From NCBI GenBank assembly GCA_028274465.1, contig CM051457.1, forward strand, positions 35,781,980 to 35,845,979: DNA of 64,000 nucleotides, in the 5' to 3' direction. The position numbers and the translations under genes were made by a program. Shown one piece after another: positions 44,634-56,474 of the stretch. Positions within the stretch are counted from its first letter, which is position 1; every line of letters starts with the position of its first letter. This stretch comes from Plantago ovata (taxonomy: Eukaryota; Streptophyta; Magnoliopsida; Lamiales; Plantaginaceae). Below the pieces are notes generated by a model. The model was given only the letters and a program-made list of their open reading frames with translations, searched no databases and was not told the origin of the DNA.

Positions 44634-45938
44634 ATAACTGATGCTTCTATTTCCTATATACTGATAGGGCGAACATTGTAGATGTTTCTGGATTAGGATG
44701 TGTCCTTTTGTATAGGACATACATGGATTAGTATTAATCTCGTTGGAAGACCACGCCTGTAAAAAAATGGATATTCCCTATACATCTCAAACTACGGTTT
44801 ATGATTTAAATGGATGTTTATGGACAAATTAGGGATTAGTATTAAATTATGTTTCAATAGTACTACGGTTTTTATTATGCTAATTGTAAATGAGGTACAA
44901 ATTATAAGTCGGAAATCAAAAGTACAATGTAGGTAGATTTTAATTGTCATGGTTGGATCCATTAAAAGTCAAATGTAATCCAAGTATGTCCCGAAATTGT
45001 CATTTACCTTTACAATTTACAAATTTCATTTGCAATAATTCACATTTCACAAATAAGTACCAGTTAATATAGAACACCAAAAGGGGGATAGGTTGAAATA
45101 TATAAAATATAATTAATTAAATGGTCAAATAAAAAACTAAATTATGTAAACGTCTACTCATTCATACTGAATAGCCCTAACTTGTTCGCTACGAAAACTT
45201 GACATTAGTATGAAAGTAGTATATGCCTTATGTAGTTCACTACCGAAATTATATTAAAATAAAATAAAATATTGGAATTAGTATATTCATATAACCAAAT
45301 CGCTCCAATCAATTTTACTAATGCACGCCTTTCAATTTAATTATATAATTATCGGAGTTAAAGATTGCTAAACTGTTTAGAACGGATGGCCTTCCATATG
45401 TTATTTTTTTAACAATTTGAAAAGACATATGCGTTTGCGTGTATCTCACATATAATTTTCGTGTTTAGTATTATTGCATTAAAATTAAAATATTGTAAGT
45501 TCTACTATGCGTTGACTCTTAAACCCACCGCTCGATGCCCCTCGGGTGCCCATGCCGTTAATCCTAAACCCTATGCACTATGCCCTAAACCCTTGGCTCT
45601 ATGCCATATACCCTTTGCAATATTCCCTAAACCCTTTGCACTATGGCCTATACCCTTTTATTTAGCACGCTAATTTTTTTTATTTCGATTGTATTCAAGT
45701 ACCTCTATCCTTTAAAAACATATTAAAAATCTTTTTAACAATTATGATATGTGTAATATATGTAATTTAAATTGAATTTAAATTAAAATTGCAATATAAA
45801 ATTTATAATGCAATATTATAATTCATGGAAGGGTTTTTAAAGAAAATAAAACAAAAACTACCATAGAGAACGTGAAATGGGAACACGGCTATGCCGATTT
45901 CCGCTTGTTAATAGGCATAACACGTTTTTTTTATTGTA
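44634..45938. other. AT-rich intergenic sequence
   Basis: No gene is seen apart from the telomere-like repeats described separately. ORFs are short and without recognisable homology. Confidence 0.5.
45563..45660 (+). repeat. 21-bp tandem repeat with telomere-like CCCTAAA core
   Basis: Four full units and a partial fifth start at 45563, 45584, 45605, 45626 and 45647, all 21 bp apart. The consensus is close to CCTAAACCCTTTGCACTATG plus one base. The CCTAAACCC part matches the plant telomere repeat, but it is interrupted by a GCACTATG filler. Confidence 0.85.
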
Positions 45939-48407
45939 GCCCTATTTGGTATGTATAAATTAAAATTTCGTTCCCAGTATCCACTATTTCTGCCTCACTG
46001 TGTCAAGAAAGAAAAATTCAATCTGGCGCGCCGTCGATATTTTGAAAACTCGGGTGAGCCTTGTTTGTCATACTACGTCTCAATTCGCCGGAACTAAATC
46101 ATTATTAACTTGCTATAATTTTTCTTTGTCAAATCGAGATCTTGCCGGATCTGAGTACGATACGCCTCTTCCAGAAGGTAAACCATAAATCCATTTCAGT
46201 AATGTTTACTTTCATTTGATTATAATACATAGACATTGCCCGTAAGTATACTGTTTTGCTTACTGTACTCAAAGCAAATGGGGGTTTCTCGTTGCTGTTC
46301 GAATCAAAATTAGGGTTTAAGAAATTAGGAATTTATGTGCACTGTTGGATAAATTTGGGAATTAGGTCAATTATGTTCATACAAAATCATTGTCAGTGCC
46401 TATGGTGTCCAAATTACTTGAATTAATAGTAGAATTCTAGTATTTTTTAACACAACAACTATATATAATTTATATTAAATATGGAACCTGATTTTATTGT
46501 CTGGAATAGTTTTATATACCCAACTAGTTGTTATTAAATTACTCAAGAGCAAATAAAGCTGCATTCCTATTGTACGCAGTATATAAACAAGTGTCTAAAT
46601 TTTTTATTATTCATACTATTTGTTGATATACCAGCTTATATTTCAAATGGATAATTGTACATTTTAGCTATATTCTACTGTTTGGTGTTATAGTCATATG
46701 ATTAATTTTTCTGTGGTGTAATTGTTATAGTAAGATATATTATAAATAATTTCCATGCTAATTTGGCTTATTTCAGATTCTATTTTGACTGATATGGTGG
46801 TAATCACAAGGAGTGATTCTCAGCTTAGAAATAGGTTCTTGGCACATGCTAGTGTTAAGAAAAAGGCTGGAAGAAGGTGAAAGACTATTCTCCACAGAAG
46901 GATTTCAGCGGTTGTGAGAGCTAGGCAGAGGGGAGATTACATGAACCGGCTTCTGAACCTTAATGAAAATCACACCCGGCTTATGGTGCATATGTCTCCG
47001 TCTCAGCTAGACTGCTTTTCTAAGTTGCTGGACAGGCATGGTGGCCTCCAGAGTAGTCAGTTTGTTGACTATAGGGAGAAGATTTTTATGTTCCTCGGTG
47101 TTCTTGCTCATGGTACCAGTCACGGTGTTCTCAAATTTGCATTCTTGAGGGCGGCCTCTACTGTTGGTAGGTATTTCAATGAGGTTCTAGATTGTGTTGT
47201 TGGAATGAGAGAGCTCCTACTTACACGCCCTGTTCCAGTCAATTCTGAATGCAGGGATGATCCTTGGTATCACTTTCAGGTTGGGTTATCTTTACCATTT
47301 ACATTGAACTTTATATGATGTGGTTATTAAATTGGTTATATTACTAATGAATGTCATATTAATTATTCTTATATCTTAGGGGTGTGTTGGAGTGGTTGAT
47401 GGCATGAGGATGGGACCTAATGACTATTTGCTGGCTGCATGTGGGAAAGATCTAAGATTCACATACGTGAACACTCGTCTAGATGGATCCAGGGGTCCAA
47501 TGCATATACTAAGGGAAGCACTTGGGGCAGATGACATACTTGAACCTCAAACAGGTACTTTTAACATTGTAATTTACGACTGATTTAAAGGAAATATGAT
47601 AATGCCTCCTTATTTTATATAAATGATGTCATTCTCACCCCATTGTCATATGGTTATTGAATCAGGATGTTCTAATAGTTATGTCATTATTTTTTCAATT
47701 TTATTACTTGTATCAATAAATGTTCAATAAGTATAAACACATTATGGGTCTGAAATTAAATCTTCATATGACTGGAACATCCTTAGTTGCTTAACTGATT
47801 TCATGTGATGATGCGAATTAATTTGTATACTGAATAATTGTTTTTCATTTCTCTGATTTTTGATCAACTTGTTCAGGCTGATTGCATTATTATTGTCCTT
47901 TGTGACTAAATGACAGGCACTTACTACTTGGTGAACAACCAGTTTGCAAATGCACCCGGTTTCTTGGCTCCTTATCACGGAGAAAACTGCAGGAAGGATC
48001 GTGGTGGTCCACTTGATATCCAGCCAAAAGAGTACTTTAATGAGAAGCATAATGTAGCCACTACCAGCAACAGACGTGCTTTTGGACTTCTAAAACGTCG
48101 ATTTGCAGTTCTTCGATCTGGGAGCCTTAGTTGTTACAAACATGATAAACAACTTAAAATCATACTTGCTTGCTGCCTCATCCATAACTTGATGCATACC
48201 ACAGAACCCAATGATGACTGGGTTGAAGCAGAGCTTCATCCCGCCTATCCAAATGATGAAAAGATTGTTGACATCCCTCATTATGAGGAGCCCAACATGC
48301 ATGGTTTTGTTAACATAACTGATTGGATTGAATTCCGCAACAATATAACAGATGTGATGTACCGCCGTTGGTTGAGGGCTGTTGAAATGCTGGTTACTGA
48401 AATTTAG
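45939..48407 (+). mobile_element. PIF/Harbinger-derived locus (transposase side)
   Basis: GCCCTATTTGGTATG at 45939 resembles the left end of the PIF element at 16.75 kb (GCCCCGTTTGGTTGG) and could be a decayed terminus. No right terminus was found downstream. The locus is recognised mainly by its transposase-derived gene, so either an old element or a domesticated gene is possible. Confidence 0.4.
46941..48407 (+). CDS. HARBI1-like, PIF-transposase-derived protein lacking two catalytic residues
   Basis: Three exons (46941-47279, 47380-47554, 47917-48407) join in phase to a 334-residue open frame. Intron positions and phases match those of the transposase pseudogene at 17.7 kb. The fold-defining blocks are kept: MSPSQLDCFSKLLDRHGGL, FLRAASTVGRYFNEVLD, DDPWYHFQ/GCVGVVDG, YYLVNNQFANAPGFLAPYHG and FGLLKRRFAVLRSGS. 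Of the DDE triad only the first D (about residue 120) remains. The second is N (LVNN, about 178) and the E is R (SNRRAFG, about 224). I chose the ATG at 46941 because an in-frame TGA lies upstream at 46878. An open frame without the triad suggests a non-nuclease role such as protein or DNA binding, as proposed for other domesticated PIF proteins, or a recent loss of function. Confidence 0.75.
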
Positions 48408-48947
48408 GAGTAGTTGATGAGTTATATCTAGCTTTTTGGAAGGTTTAGTAATGCCCGCATGAATCCACTTGTGTCCAGCATTCAACCCATCTACTTTACT
48501 GCAGATCACAGCTTTTTGTTAGTTTAACGAGGATTTTAATTCGTGAACTCCTGTTGTGTAATTCTGAGAATATACTAGACCTACTATGATTTTGTAATAT
48601 CTCCTGTTTGTGTCAATATTTTGTTTAGTAACAAGACTAAATCAGTAGAGCATCTATTAAATTACAACAAACAGTTTTCATCAAGTTACAAGTCTTAACC
48701 TCATACTTTGTAGGTTGTAAATTTTCAACACCCTTCAAAATACGGACCTCAAAGTTACTAATTACGAGCAAGACTTAGATATACCACACTATTTTCTGAC
48801 AAACTCCTTTATTCTTTCTATATAACTAATACACCTTTTAGTTATAACGTGAAACAACAAAAGCAAAAAACAGCAACAACATAGGTCTTTCAATTCAAAC
48901 AGTACTACTTTATTTTTAGGTACTCATCAATAACTGCTCCATGGTCG

Positions 48948-49602
48948 ATGCAAGATACAGCTTGGTATGAAGGCAAGGTTCCGAAGGGCCATGTTCAGCT
49001 AATAGTGAGGAAGCTGAAGGATCTTGCAGATAAGGGCATCTGGGAATGGCCAGACAAAACAGATATGGCTTATGATGAAGTTTCAAGTTACATTTTCCAG
49101 TACCTTGGTATCACGTACAAACATACTCAGTTGAAAGTGGTTGTTGATATGCTGGAAAAACGCCATGTGCTCTTCAACAATCTCCTAAGTCGTGATGGGA
49201 TGAAGTGGGAGCATACTACCAACACACTAACTGCTAAGTCAGAAATATGGGACGACATCATTAAGTAACCAAAAAAATCAACACCATTACTTTGGGAGAT
49301 ACTTTCTTATTATACAAGTTTAGTGTTCAAATTACTTTAATGTTTTATATTTGTTTAACTGCTAGAGTGATGATCGGTATGGATGGTACATTAAGCACGG
49401 AGAGCCTTTCTGGGCAGAGCTACCGAGCATCTTTGAGGGTTGGTCGCTGGTGCGACAACCAAATAAGAGTGATAGCGCGTCAAGTGAGTATACATCTGAC
49501 AGCAGTCCTTTTGACGTAAAACTGAAGTCCAGAGATGAGGAAGGATCTAGTGTTAGCCCTGAATGTATAAGTTACGGAGATGGAGGTACTTCAACTACAT
49601 GA
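48948..49602 (+). CDS. Myb/SANT-like DNA-binding protein, tandem copy 1
   Basis: Two exons (48948-49264 and 49368-49602; intron GTAACC..TAGAG, 103 nt) give a 183-residue open frame. The region GHVQLIVRKLKDLADKGIWEW, then LKVVVDMLEKRHVLFNNLLS, DGMKWEHTTNTLTAKSEIWDD and GEPFWAELPSIFEG follows the pattern of the plant Myb/SANT-like family (an initial helix pair, a W-D-E-like helix and the final W..Y..L..IFG motif). The C-terminus is acidic and serine-rich. Such proteins bind DNA and partner PIF transposases or transcription regulators. It lies about 540 bp after the HARBI1-like gene in the same orientation. The splice junction is predicted. Homologues at 50.6 and 54.5 kb indicate local duplication. 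Confidence 0.65.
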
Positions 49603-50598
49603 GAGAATTTATAAGTTTGAGAATATGGATCATTAGTTGTAGCTCAGTTTTACAGTTCAGTTCCATATTACGAAGTACTTTTATATTAGAATCTTTGTCC
49701 TAAGGTGCCAATTTCTTAATCTTGTTTACTTGTAATGGATTTATATTTGAATATGATCATGATTCTGTGAGATGCACGCCAAATTTGTTTCCTCATCTAA
49801 GGACAACATATCTTTTCATTGTATATAATTTATGAATGCATTAATGAAATTAAAGCATGGATGAGGAAGTTTCTTCACTACCCAACAGGACTATGTGTAA
49901 TTTTAATTTTAACATTTCTGCTGGAAGGGTATGTGAATCATATAATCTATGTAATTTCTTTATCATATTTATCATATCAGTTCAATCTGGTGCAAATAAT
50001 TAATGCAGCAATGAAATCAAGCATGAATGAGGAAGTTCTTGTACAACTCAAAAAATTTCACTGCTTCCCAATTCATTCAGAAATAGACAACTTTAGACAG
50101 GCATGTTGGGTTTGAGATATGAATCTACTATATTAAATACAAACCTCAAAGTAAGAAGAACATATAAGTCTATATCACAAAAATGTAGAACTGTTTAGTA
50201 AACATTACTTGGGAAATGCTGGAAATAAAGATATGGATATTAGGTTCTGAAATGATCTACTTTTGGCCATACTATCCTATCTTCTACTCTTAATAATAAC
50301 CAAACTTTATGTAATTATAAATTACTGACTTTAGAAGTACGTAAATTTGAAATTAACATGTAAAGATTTAGAACTCTGCTGTATACAATATGTTTTTTAA
50401 AATATTTCACATAAGATTTAGTTGGGCTGCATTAATATCAGATTGAACCAGCTATTATCTAGAACTTCACTATAAAAAGGCACACTCTGGCTGAAATAGA
50501 ACAATCCATCCCCACTTATACAGAAAAAGAAAGTAAACTTAAAAAAAGGCAAGAGCTCCACAAACAAATTGCACATCAGAGTCCAGTTTCATTGAGCA
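49603..50598. other. spacer between Myb/SANT copies
   Basis: AT-rich sequence with no supported gene. GAGGAAGTT preceded by GCATGGATGA or GCATGAATGA occurs near 49855 and 50020, a short local duplication. Confidence 0.45.
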
Positions 50599-51602
50599 AT
50601 GAAGCACTCTAATGCTATTGCGATTGCCCAACAGGACTTGGTGTTCTCTGATGCCAAGTTCCCTAAGGAACATGTTGAGTTTCTGCTCCAGGGGCTCAAG
50701 AAAATCCAGATTGATCATGCTGCCTGGGAGTGGCCAATGAAAAGTGGTGGCCAATTGACCAGATGATCAACAAGTTGTATTGCAAGTTTGTCGTGGTTTA
50801 CCACAGAGCTGATACCGTCAAGGTTGTCAAGATGCTCTACGATAGACATTACGTGATGTCCTTTATGAGGTCTGAAGATGAACTCCTATGGTCACCTGCT
50901 ACAAACAAGTTTATGGCAGATGACGGTGTCTGGGGGCGATTAATGGTGGTATGGTTAATATTGATCTCCTTAATTAAATCCTTTTTGCTATGCTAAGTTG
51001 ATACTTAATTCGCAATCCTTACAATATTATATTTGTGTGTTTTTGTAGAAGGAAAAACGTGTTCTCTGGTACGTGGCAGCTGGAGATCCCCTCTGGATTG
51101 ACCTAGGCATCCTGTTTGAGGGTATTGGTTTTGGCTTTGCTCCTGATTCGTATGCAAGCAAGGGAGAATCCAGCATGGAACCAACCGACACTTATGATCT
51201 TGCGGAACCAAACTCACCAACATCTCCTCTTGCTCCAGTCAATTCTTTGGCTCTTACTGTTGTCCATGTTGCCTCCCCTGTCAACCAGCGCCCCATGCTT
51301 TTTTCATCACATGATTCCAGCTCTCCGGGATACTCATTCATCACATTTGCAGAGTGGGAAAAATCACGCTTGGTCTCTGAGAAGAAGAAAGTTGCGAGGA
51401 AGAAAATCATTTGGGACTTTGTTGGTTCTCCTGGAGAATCAAGTGCCAGCAGTCAATTACATGAGATGTCTGCTGGTACCTGGATCGCAAGGTTGAGGCA
51501 AATAGGCAGAAGAAAGAAGCTAAGATTCGCGAGGAGGCTAACAAGATCATCCAGGAGGGAAATGACACAGATTCGGAGGAGTTGTTCACTTTAGTATTTT
51601 AG
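50599..51602 (+). pseudogene. Myb/SANT-like protein, tandem copy 2, with two frame breaks
   Basis: The start ATG at 50599 opens KFPKEHVEFLLQGLKKIQ and AAWEWP, aligned with copy 1. Near 50732 the frame changes and homology continues as KWWPIDQMINKLYCKFVVVY, LLWSPATNKFMADDGVWGRL. An intron (GTATGG at 50949 to GTAG at 51048) joins in phase to KEKRVLWYVAAGDPLWIDLG and LFEG. A long serine/proline-rich tail follows with WDFVGSPGESSASS. A second frame change near 51480 is needed to reach the charged C-terminus (QKKEAKIREEANKIIQEG) and TAG at 51600. Either the gene is dead or two single-base errors exist. The tail is much longer than in copy 1. Confidence 0.6.
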
Positions 51603-52117
51603 GTTGATCTAAAACAATCCATCCCCACCTACTTAATTTGGCCAACTAAGTAGGTATCTTTTAAACTGATGTTCGTACTTTGTTTTTTTGAGTTCTTGAG
51701 ACATTCCGTCATAGTAGTATTTTGTATTTGCAGTTGCACTTATGCTGTATTTTGGCATTTTAATGAAAGGGATTGGACTGTTGAATTAGATTAATGTCTA
51801 CTATATTTTTATTGTTAAGATATAATATTTCAGATAAGCATTTTGATGTTAAGATATAGTGATCAAATAAGGAAGATTAGTAGAACAGAACTTCTTAATC
51901 AAATATTTAAATACATGAATCACTCAATTTGACCATTCAAGTACAACATTAAATATAAACTTTTGTCAACATTCTTAGAAGGAACAACATTCAGGAAACT
52001 ACGTTATGTCTTATACAAAATCAAAATCATCAGAATATAGCATGATCAATTCATTGTCATTTCAAAAAATAAAACCATTCAAGTTTTGATGGATTAAAAT
52101 GAAAAGTTTAGAACGAT
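51603..52117. other. AT-rich spacer
   Basis: No coding or repeat signal that I recognise. Confidence 0.45.
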
Positions 52118-52500
52118 TCAAACCCCAATAACTTTTGGCACCGGACATGGAGACACGTACCAAGTTTTACTAGTATTAACTTGCTCCCATTGTTCAGCCG
52201 GTCCAACCATATCTACAATCCAATCTGTCTGCGCTGCCTCAACATACATTTCAAACACCTTAAAGTTTGGATCAAAAGTTGGGACTTGCTGTGGAATTCG
52301 GTACAAAGTTTTCTGCCAAGTAGAGTCAATTTCAAGTAGCTTATATTGAGTGAAGACACCAGCTACTCGTGAACGAAAAGCGTCAACATTAGCCCACATT
52401 CTACTAACATCATCATTTTTCTAGATTGGGGTGAGTCCAGAGGGGAATACACATCCATGTTTGTGATACCAAAACCAGTTAGGAGCAATGCGATCACCTA
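52118..52500 (-). pseudogene. unrecognised open segment, minus strand
   Basis: A 93-codon open frame (52399-52118) reads MWANVDAFRSRVAGVFTQYK, with WQKTLYRIPQQVP, FEMYVEAAQTDWIVDMVGPA and EQWEQV. The same frame extends upstream past one TAG (near 52422) through APNWFWYHKHGCVFPSG, up to a possible splice acceptor (ATTGTAAAATC context differs, so this is weak). The amino-acid composition is protein-like and rich in W, Y and V, unlike random AT-rich ORFs. I do not recognise the family. It could be a fragment of a host gene or of an unfamiliar element. Confidence 0.35.
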
Positions 52501-54502
52501 CAGATTGTAAAATAGCTCAAAGCAGTTTAGTCATATTGAATGTTTGCGGATCGCAGCAGTGAACATATTGTTTTCTAGGATTAAAATAAAACAATCCATT
52601 AATAGGGTGCACATTCCATCTTCCACCACCAACCAGGATTATTATCTTCAAATCAACAGGAGGACCTTATCAGAAACAAAACATGGATCAGTAGTTTGCC
52701 ACAAGTTTATAAATAACTCTGTTAACATGCTTACCAATTATCTACCAGCAACCAGCCCTACAATTGAAATATCAGAAGTTATACTGATAAAAAATACTTT
52801 AAATTGATCAACCAGCCTTTTTTCCAGAAGTTAATCAGAAGTTAACATACTTGTTTATCAGAAGTTATACATACTTTAAATTGATCAACATGCCTTCTGA
52901 TAACTTCTGATCAGCCCTACACTGTTAATCAGTAGTTTGCCACAGATTTATAAATAACTCTGTTAACTTGCTTACCAAATTTTTGGCTCCTATGAATTTC
53001 AGACTTACTAATTGTGATTTTGTTATTCAATTTTTTTGTAGAATAAAAAGTTTAAATCAACAAACAACTGGAACATACACCATGTTGTTGATGAGACAGA
53101 ATGAGATTTTAAGTTCACTAGCTATTTTTTTCTATAATCATATTAGAATTATTTTATAACTTAAAATAAAACACATAAACCATGTTCCGTAAGACCATAA
53201 AGAAGTAAGAGATGTCTTGTCACATATTGCACAAACAAATAACTCATATTTCCAGTTTTATATATTAGCTGGAATGCCAAGGCTCGATTTTGTTTCCCAT
53301 AAATTAATGTTGTACCAGATCAGAAACCAAAACAATCAACACAATCTGTCAATATGTAACAATGCCAATAAATTTTGATGGCTTTTTGTTCACATAAATT
53401 CTAGGTTCCTAGCCCTATAACATTTAGATTATACAGCAATCTATCATCAAAGAGGGAATCATACAGCAGCATGCAAGATTTTTATGATTTGCAGGCTGGT
53501 AGTTGGAAGAAGATAAGATGATACTCACCTCTTATGGTCCTTGGCTTTACTGGACAACCAACCTTCTCCTTCCCTTTGCCACCACCACTGGCTTGCATCA
53601 GCTGCTTTCCTTTATCCATAAACACCTATTCCGGGAAAGAAGTGTTCTGTTAAAACAGATTTTTGCTAGAAAGAGAAAACCTGTGGTTTATTAAATCTGA
53701 AAGGTGTAAAACAGATTTACACTTGAATGGTATGATAGTAAGTCACTTTGATTATGTAAAGAGATGAGGTAGACTTTGAAAAGACAATTCTATTAAGGCT
53801 AGTGTCAAGGGTCATGATGATCATTGATAAATAAAATCGGTATTCATTGCTGTGGAAGCCGTTTCAGGCGTGTTGGAGGGGAGAAACAGAGAAAGTAGCT
53901 TTTTCTATGATGCAATCACAGCCCTTCATCTTATTTTGTCTAATCAAAACCCTTCATATTTACATAGAAATCCTAACCCTTTATCCCTACATTGATTATT
54001 TATAAGTAACCTTTAAAATGGATATAATTTGTCCATAAGTCAGGAAGGCAAAACTTCTAAGACGACCTTATCGACTAGTTAAAAAAACGTAACATACTAA
54101 CTAAAGTTCGAAATATATATTCGAATGTCGTACGTATGAAATTAATTTGCAATTCAACTCCAATACGAATTGATATATGATCAGGAAAAAAATTTTAAGT
54201 GTAGTAGTAGAGGTAAACCAATTGTTGTACGAATTGTAGTTGACAAAAAATGCAACTGGAGTTAAATCAATAAGAACTACAATTAGGTAATAAAACATGC
54301 ATTAAATCTCTGTAATCAGGAAATAATTAGAATGTAAAACAAATAGTAGTTAGGTGATCTCATAGTTATTACAGGCTTCTAAAGCTAGGTGGTCTTTAAA
54401 TACTCTATACTTGTTACAAGTTTTCACAACTCACTAAGCAACACCAACTCCAAATATTTCACTTATCACCATACTTCAACAAACTGAAAATTTGTAGTCC
54501 AA
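52501..54502. other. AT-rich intergenic sequence
   Basis: No gene is supported. Direct repeats occur: CAGTAGTTTGCCACA with TTTATAAATAACTCTGTTAAC appears near 52690 and again near 52931, and CAGAAGTTA-type motifs cluster at 52826-52915, indicating local duplication of about 240 bp. Confidence 0.5.
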
Positions 54503-54623
54503 ATGGCGGATACTCAAACTCACCGTCAAGTGGCTTGGTATGGGAGTGGAGAGTCAATATCTGAGGTTCATATGAAGCTCATAGCTTCAAAGTTGAATGA
54601 GCTTTGCCAGTCAGGAGACTGGA
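54503..54623 (+). pseudogene. Myb/SANT-like protein, tandem copy 3, cut by copia insertion
   Basis: An ATG at 54503 opens 40 codons with QVAWYGSGESISEVHMKLIA and SKLNELCQSGDW, which align with the N-terminus of copy 1 (AWYEGKVPKGHVQLIVRKLKDL). The frame is interrupted at 54624 by the LTR of copia copy C. The rest of the gene, if it survives, should lie beyond the window on the far side of the element. The sequence before the break has no stop or frameshift, so the gene may have been intact when hit. Confidence 0.7.
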
Positions 54624-56362
54624 TGTTAGGAAACTTGTAATTTTGATGAGCAATTAACCATGCTAAATTAAGAACAGTCCAGTAACTAGTACTCTTAAGG
54701 TCCATAGGAATTTAGAATTTTAAGGACATTGTAAAAGAGGAACGTTTGCTGATGACTTAGTTAGGCATTAGATAAGTTATTTCTTTTGTGTATGACGTAT
54801 TTTATTTTCTGAGAAGAAAATATCTTATTGACACAATTGTGTATGACGTATTTTATTTTCTGAGAAGAAAATATCTTATTGACACATTTGCGTATGATGT
54901 ATTTTATTTTCTGAAAAGAAAATATCTTATTGATGCTTAGCTTTAATGAATCTTATTTTCTGAAAAGAAAATGACCTATTGAAGCATTTGCTGAAGATAT
55001 ATTTTGTTTATTACAAACAAATTATTTAAGCAAATAAGAAACCGGTCAGAATCTTGAAGACTTTTGAAGATCTGAAGAAATGAAGACTTGAAGACTTGAA
55101 GATTGCTGAAGACTGGTAAGGCACGTGTTTTCTCAGAAAGTGGAATGTTCAGCAACAGCATTGCATAAGTGAAAATCTGAAAGACAGAGTAGGTTGTGCT
55201 TGCTGAAACTGAGACTGGACACTTGCTGATGAACATATGTGACCTCTTGCTGAATGTACGAGATTTTGCGCTCCAATGTTACTGTTTGAATTCTATTCAA
55301 ATGTGCATTTATTGCAAAGCTTACACGCAAAGGACATGAAGACTAGAAGACAAACAAAGTCGCTGCTGAAATTAGAAAAGCAAGATAGTGACATGTTAAG
55401 GAACAAAAGCCTTAGGATTTGAAATTCAAACGGCTCCTTACTTGCACTATAAATAGAGGTCATCCGGCAAAGAGTTGAAGTGTGTCAACAACGTGATCAA
55501 ACTCTCACTTGTGCTTAAAAACTCACAAACCTTCAATCACTCTTACTGCCATTGATCCGTTCCAAGACTTAAAGCTTGAAAAAGCTACTTGTGAAGAAGT
55601 AGAACAAACTCGGCTAAGAAATTAGTTTAGTGTTCTTTCTTTCGAACAAGAACAAGTCTTGACACCAGAAACAATCAAACTTGTTTACTGAAAAGTATTC
55701 CAAGTTGTGTTTCTTAGATTACTTGTTGTAACTGAATAAGTTATAATTAAGTCATCTCACCCCAAAACTCTCTAACTGAAAATACACTCTTTCAGGCGTG
55801 ATATTCAGGGGGAACTTAATCGAGCATAGTTTTGCTGATTAAAAGTACCAAGTTTGGTGGAGAACAAGGTTGAGTTCTCTAGTTTAGGTTGGAGACAAAG
55901 CAAGTGCGCTTTGGTTTCTGTTGAATCGCTGTAGATAGGAGATTGTAAGGAACCTCAATCATATCTTAGTGGATTCAGTCCTAGAAAGGACAAAGTGGAT
56001 TAGTTGAGAGATTACGCCACTCTCAGATACCACTATAAAAGCGTTTGTGTGATTTACTTACTGCATTTAGCTTTCAGCAAATTATATCTGCTTGTACACA
56101 GTCACTCACTTCACTTGCTGAAATCTCTTTACTTGATGAAAGAGCACTTATCGTTTCAAAGACTTCCGCTCTCTGATTTTAAGTATCAGCAAACCAAGCT
56201 ACTGGAAAGTAACTTACGCTTGCTGAGAAAGTTAAGTATCAGCAACCTCATTACTGAAAAGTAATAAGTACTTGCTGAGAAAGTTTTTAAACGACGAAAG
56301 TTTGAAAAGACTATTCACCCCCCCCCCCTCTAGTCTTTTCTTGTTGTTTAAAGAGACCAACA
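54624..56362 (+). repeat. 5' LTR of copia copy C, complete
   Basis: 1,739 bp, from TGTTAGGAAACTTG to GAGACCAACA (TGTT..AACA inverted ends). About 3.3 tandem units of 51 bp (54789-54975) each contain the hairpin TTTTCTGAGAAGAAAA. The promoter TATAAATA is at 55448-55455, in the middle of the LTR. A C-run of variable length (CCCCCCCCCC here) precedes TCTAGTCTTTTCTTG near the 3' end. Confidence 0.93.
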
Positions 56363-56364
56363 AG

Positions 56365-56376
56365 TGGTATCAGAGC
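56365..56376 (+). other. primer-binding site, copy C
   Basis: TGGTATCAGAGC, 2 nt after the LTR, complementary to the 3' end of initiator tRNA-Met. Confidence 0.92.
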
Positions 56377-56474
56377 AGGAGGTTCTTTATCCTTCTGCAC
56401 TGAACCTAGATCCCCTTAAGTGCTTTCCGTAAATCACTCTCACTTGATCAGTTTGGTAGTGCTTTGCTGACAGG

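Noticed and set aside
46000..46880. Upstream exon for the HARBI1-like gene (46000-46175, donor GTAAAC, acceptor TTTCAG at 46775) that joins in phase
   Set aside because: It has no ATG (opens at GTG), and the joined frame meets TGA at 46878 before the conserved part. I start the CDS at 46941 instead; the exon may be a 5' UTR or a decayed N-terminus.
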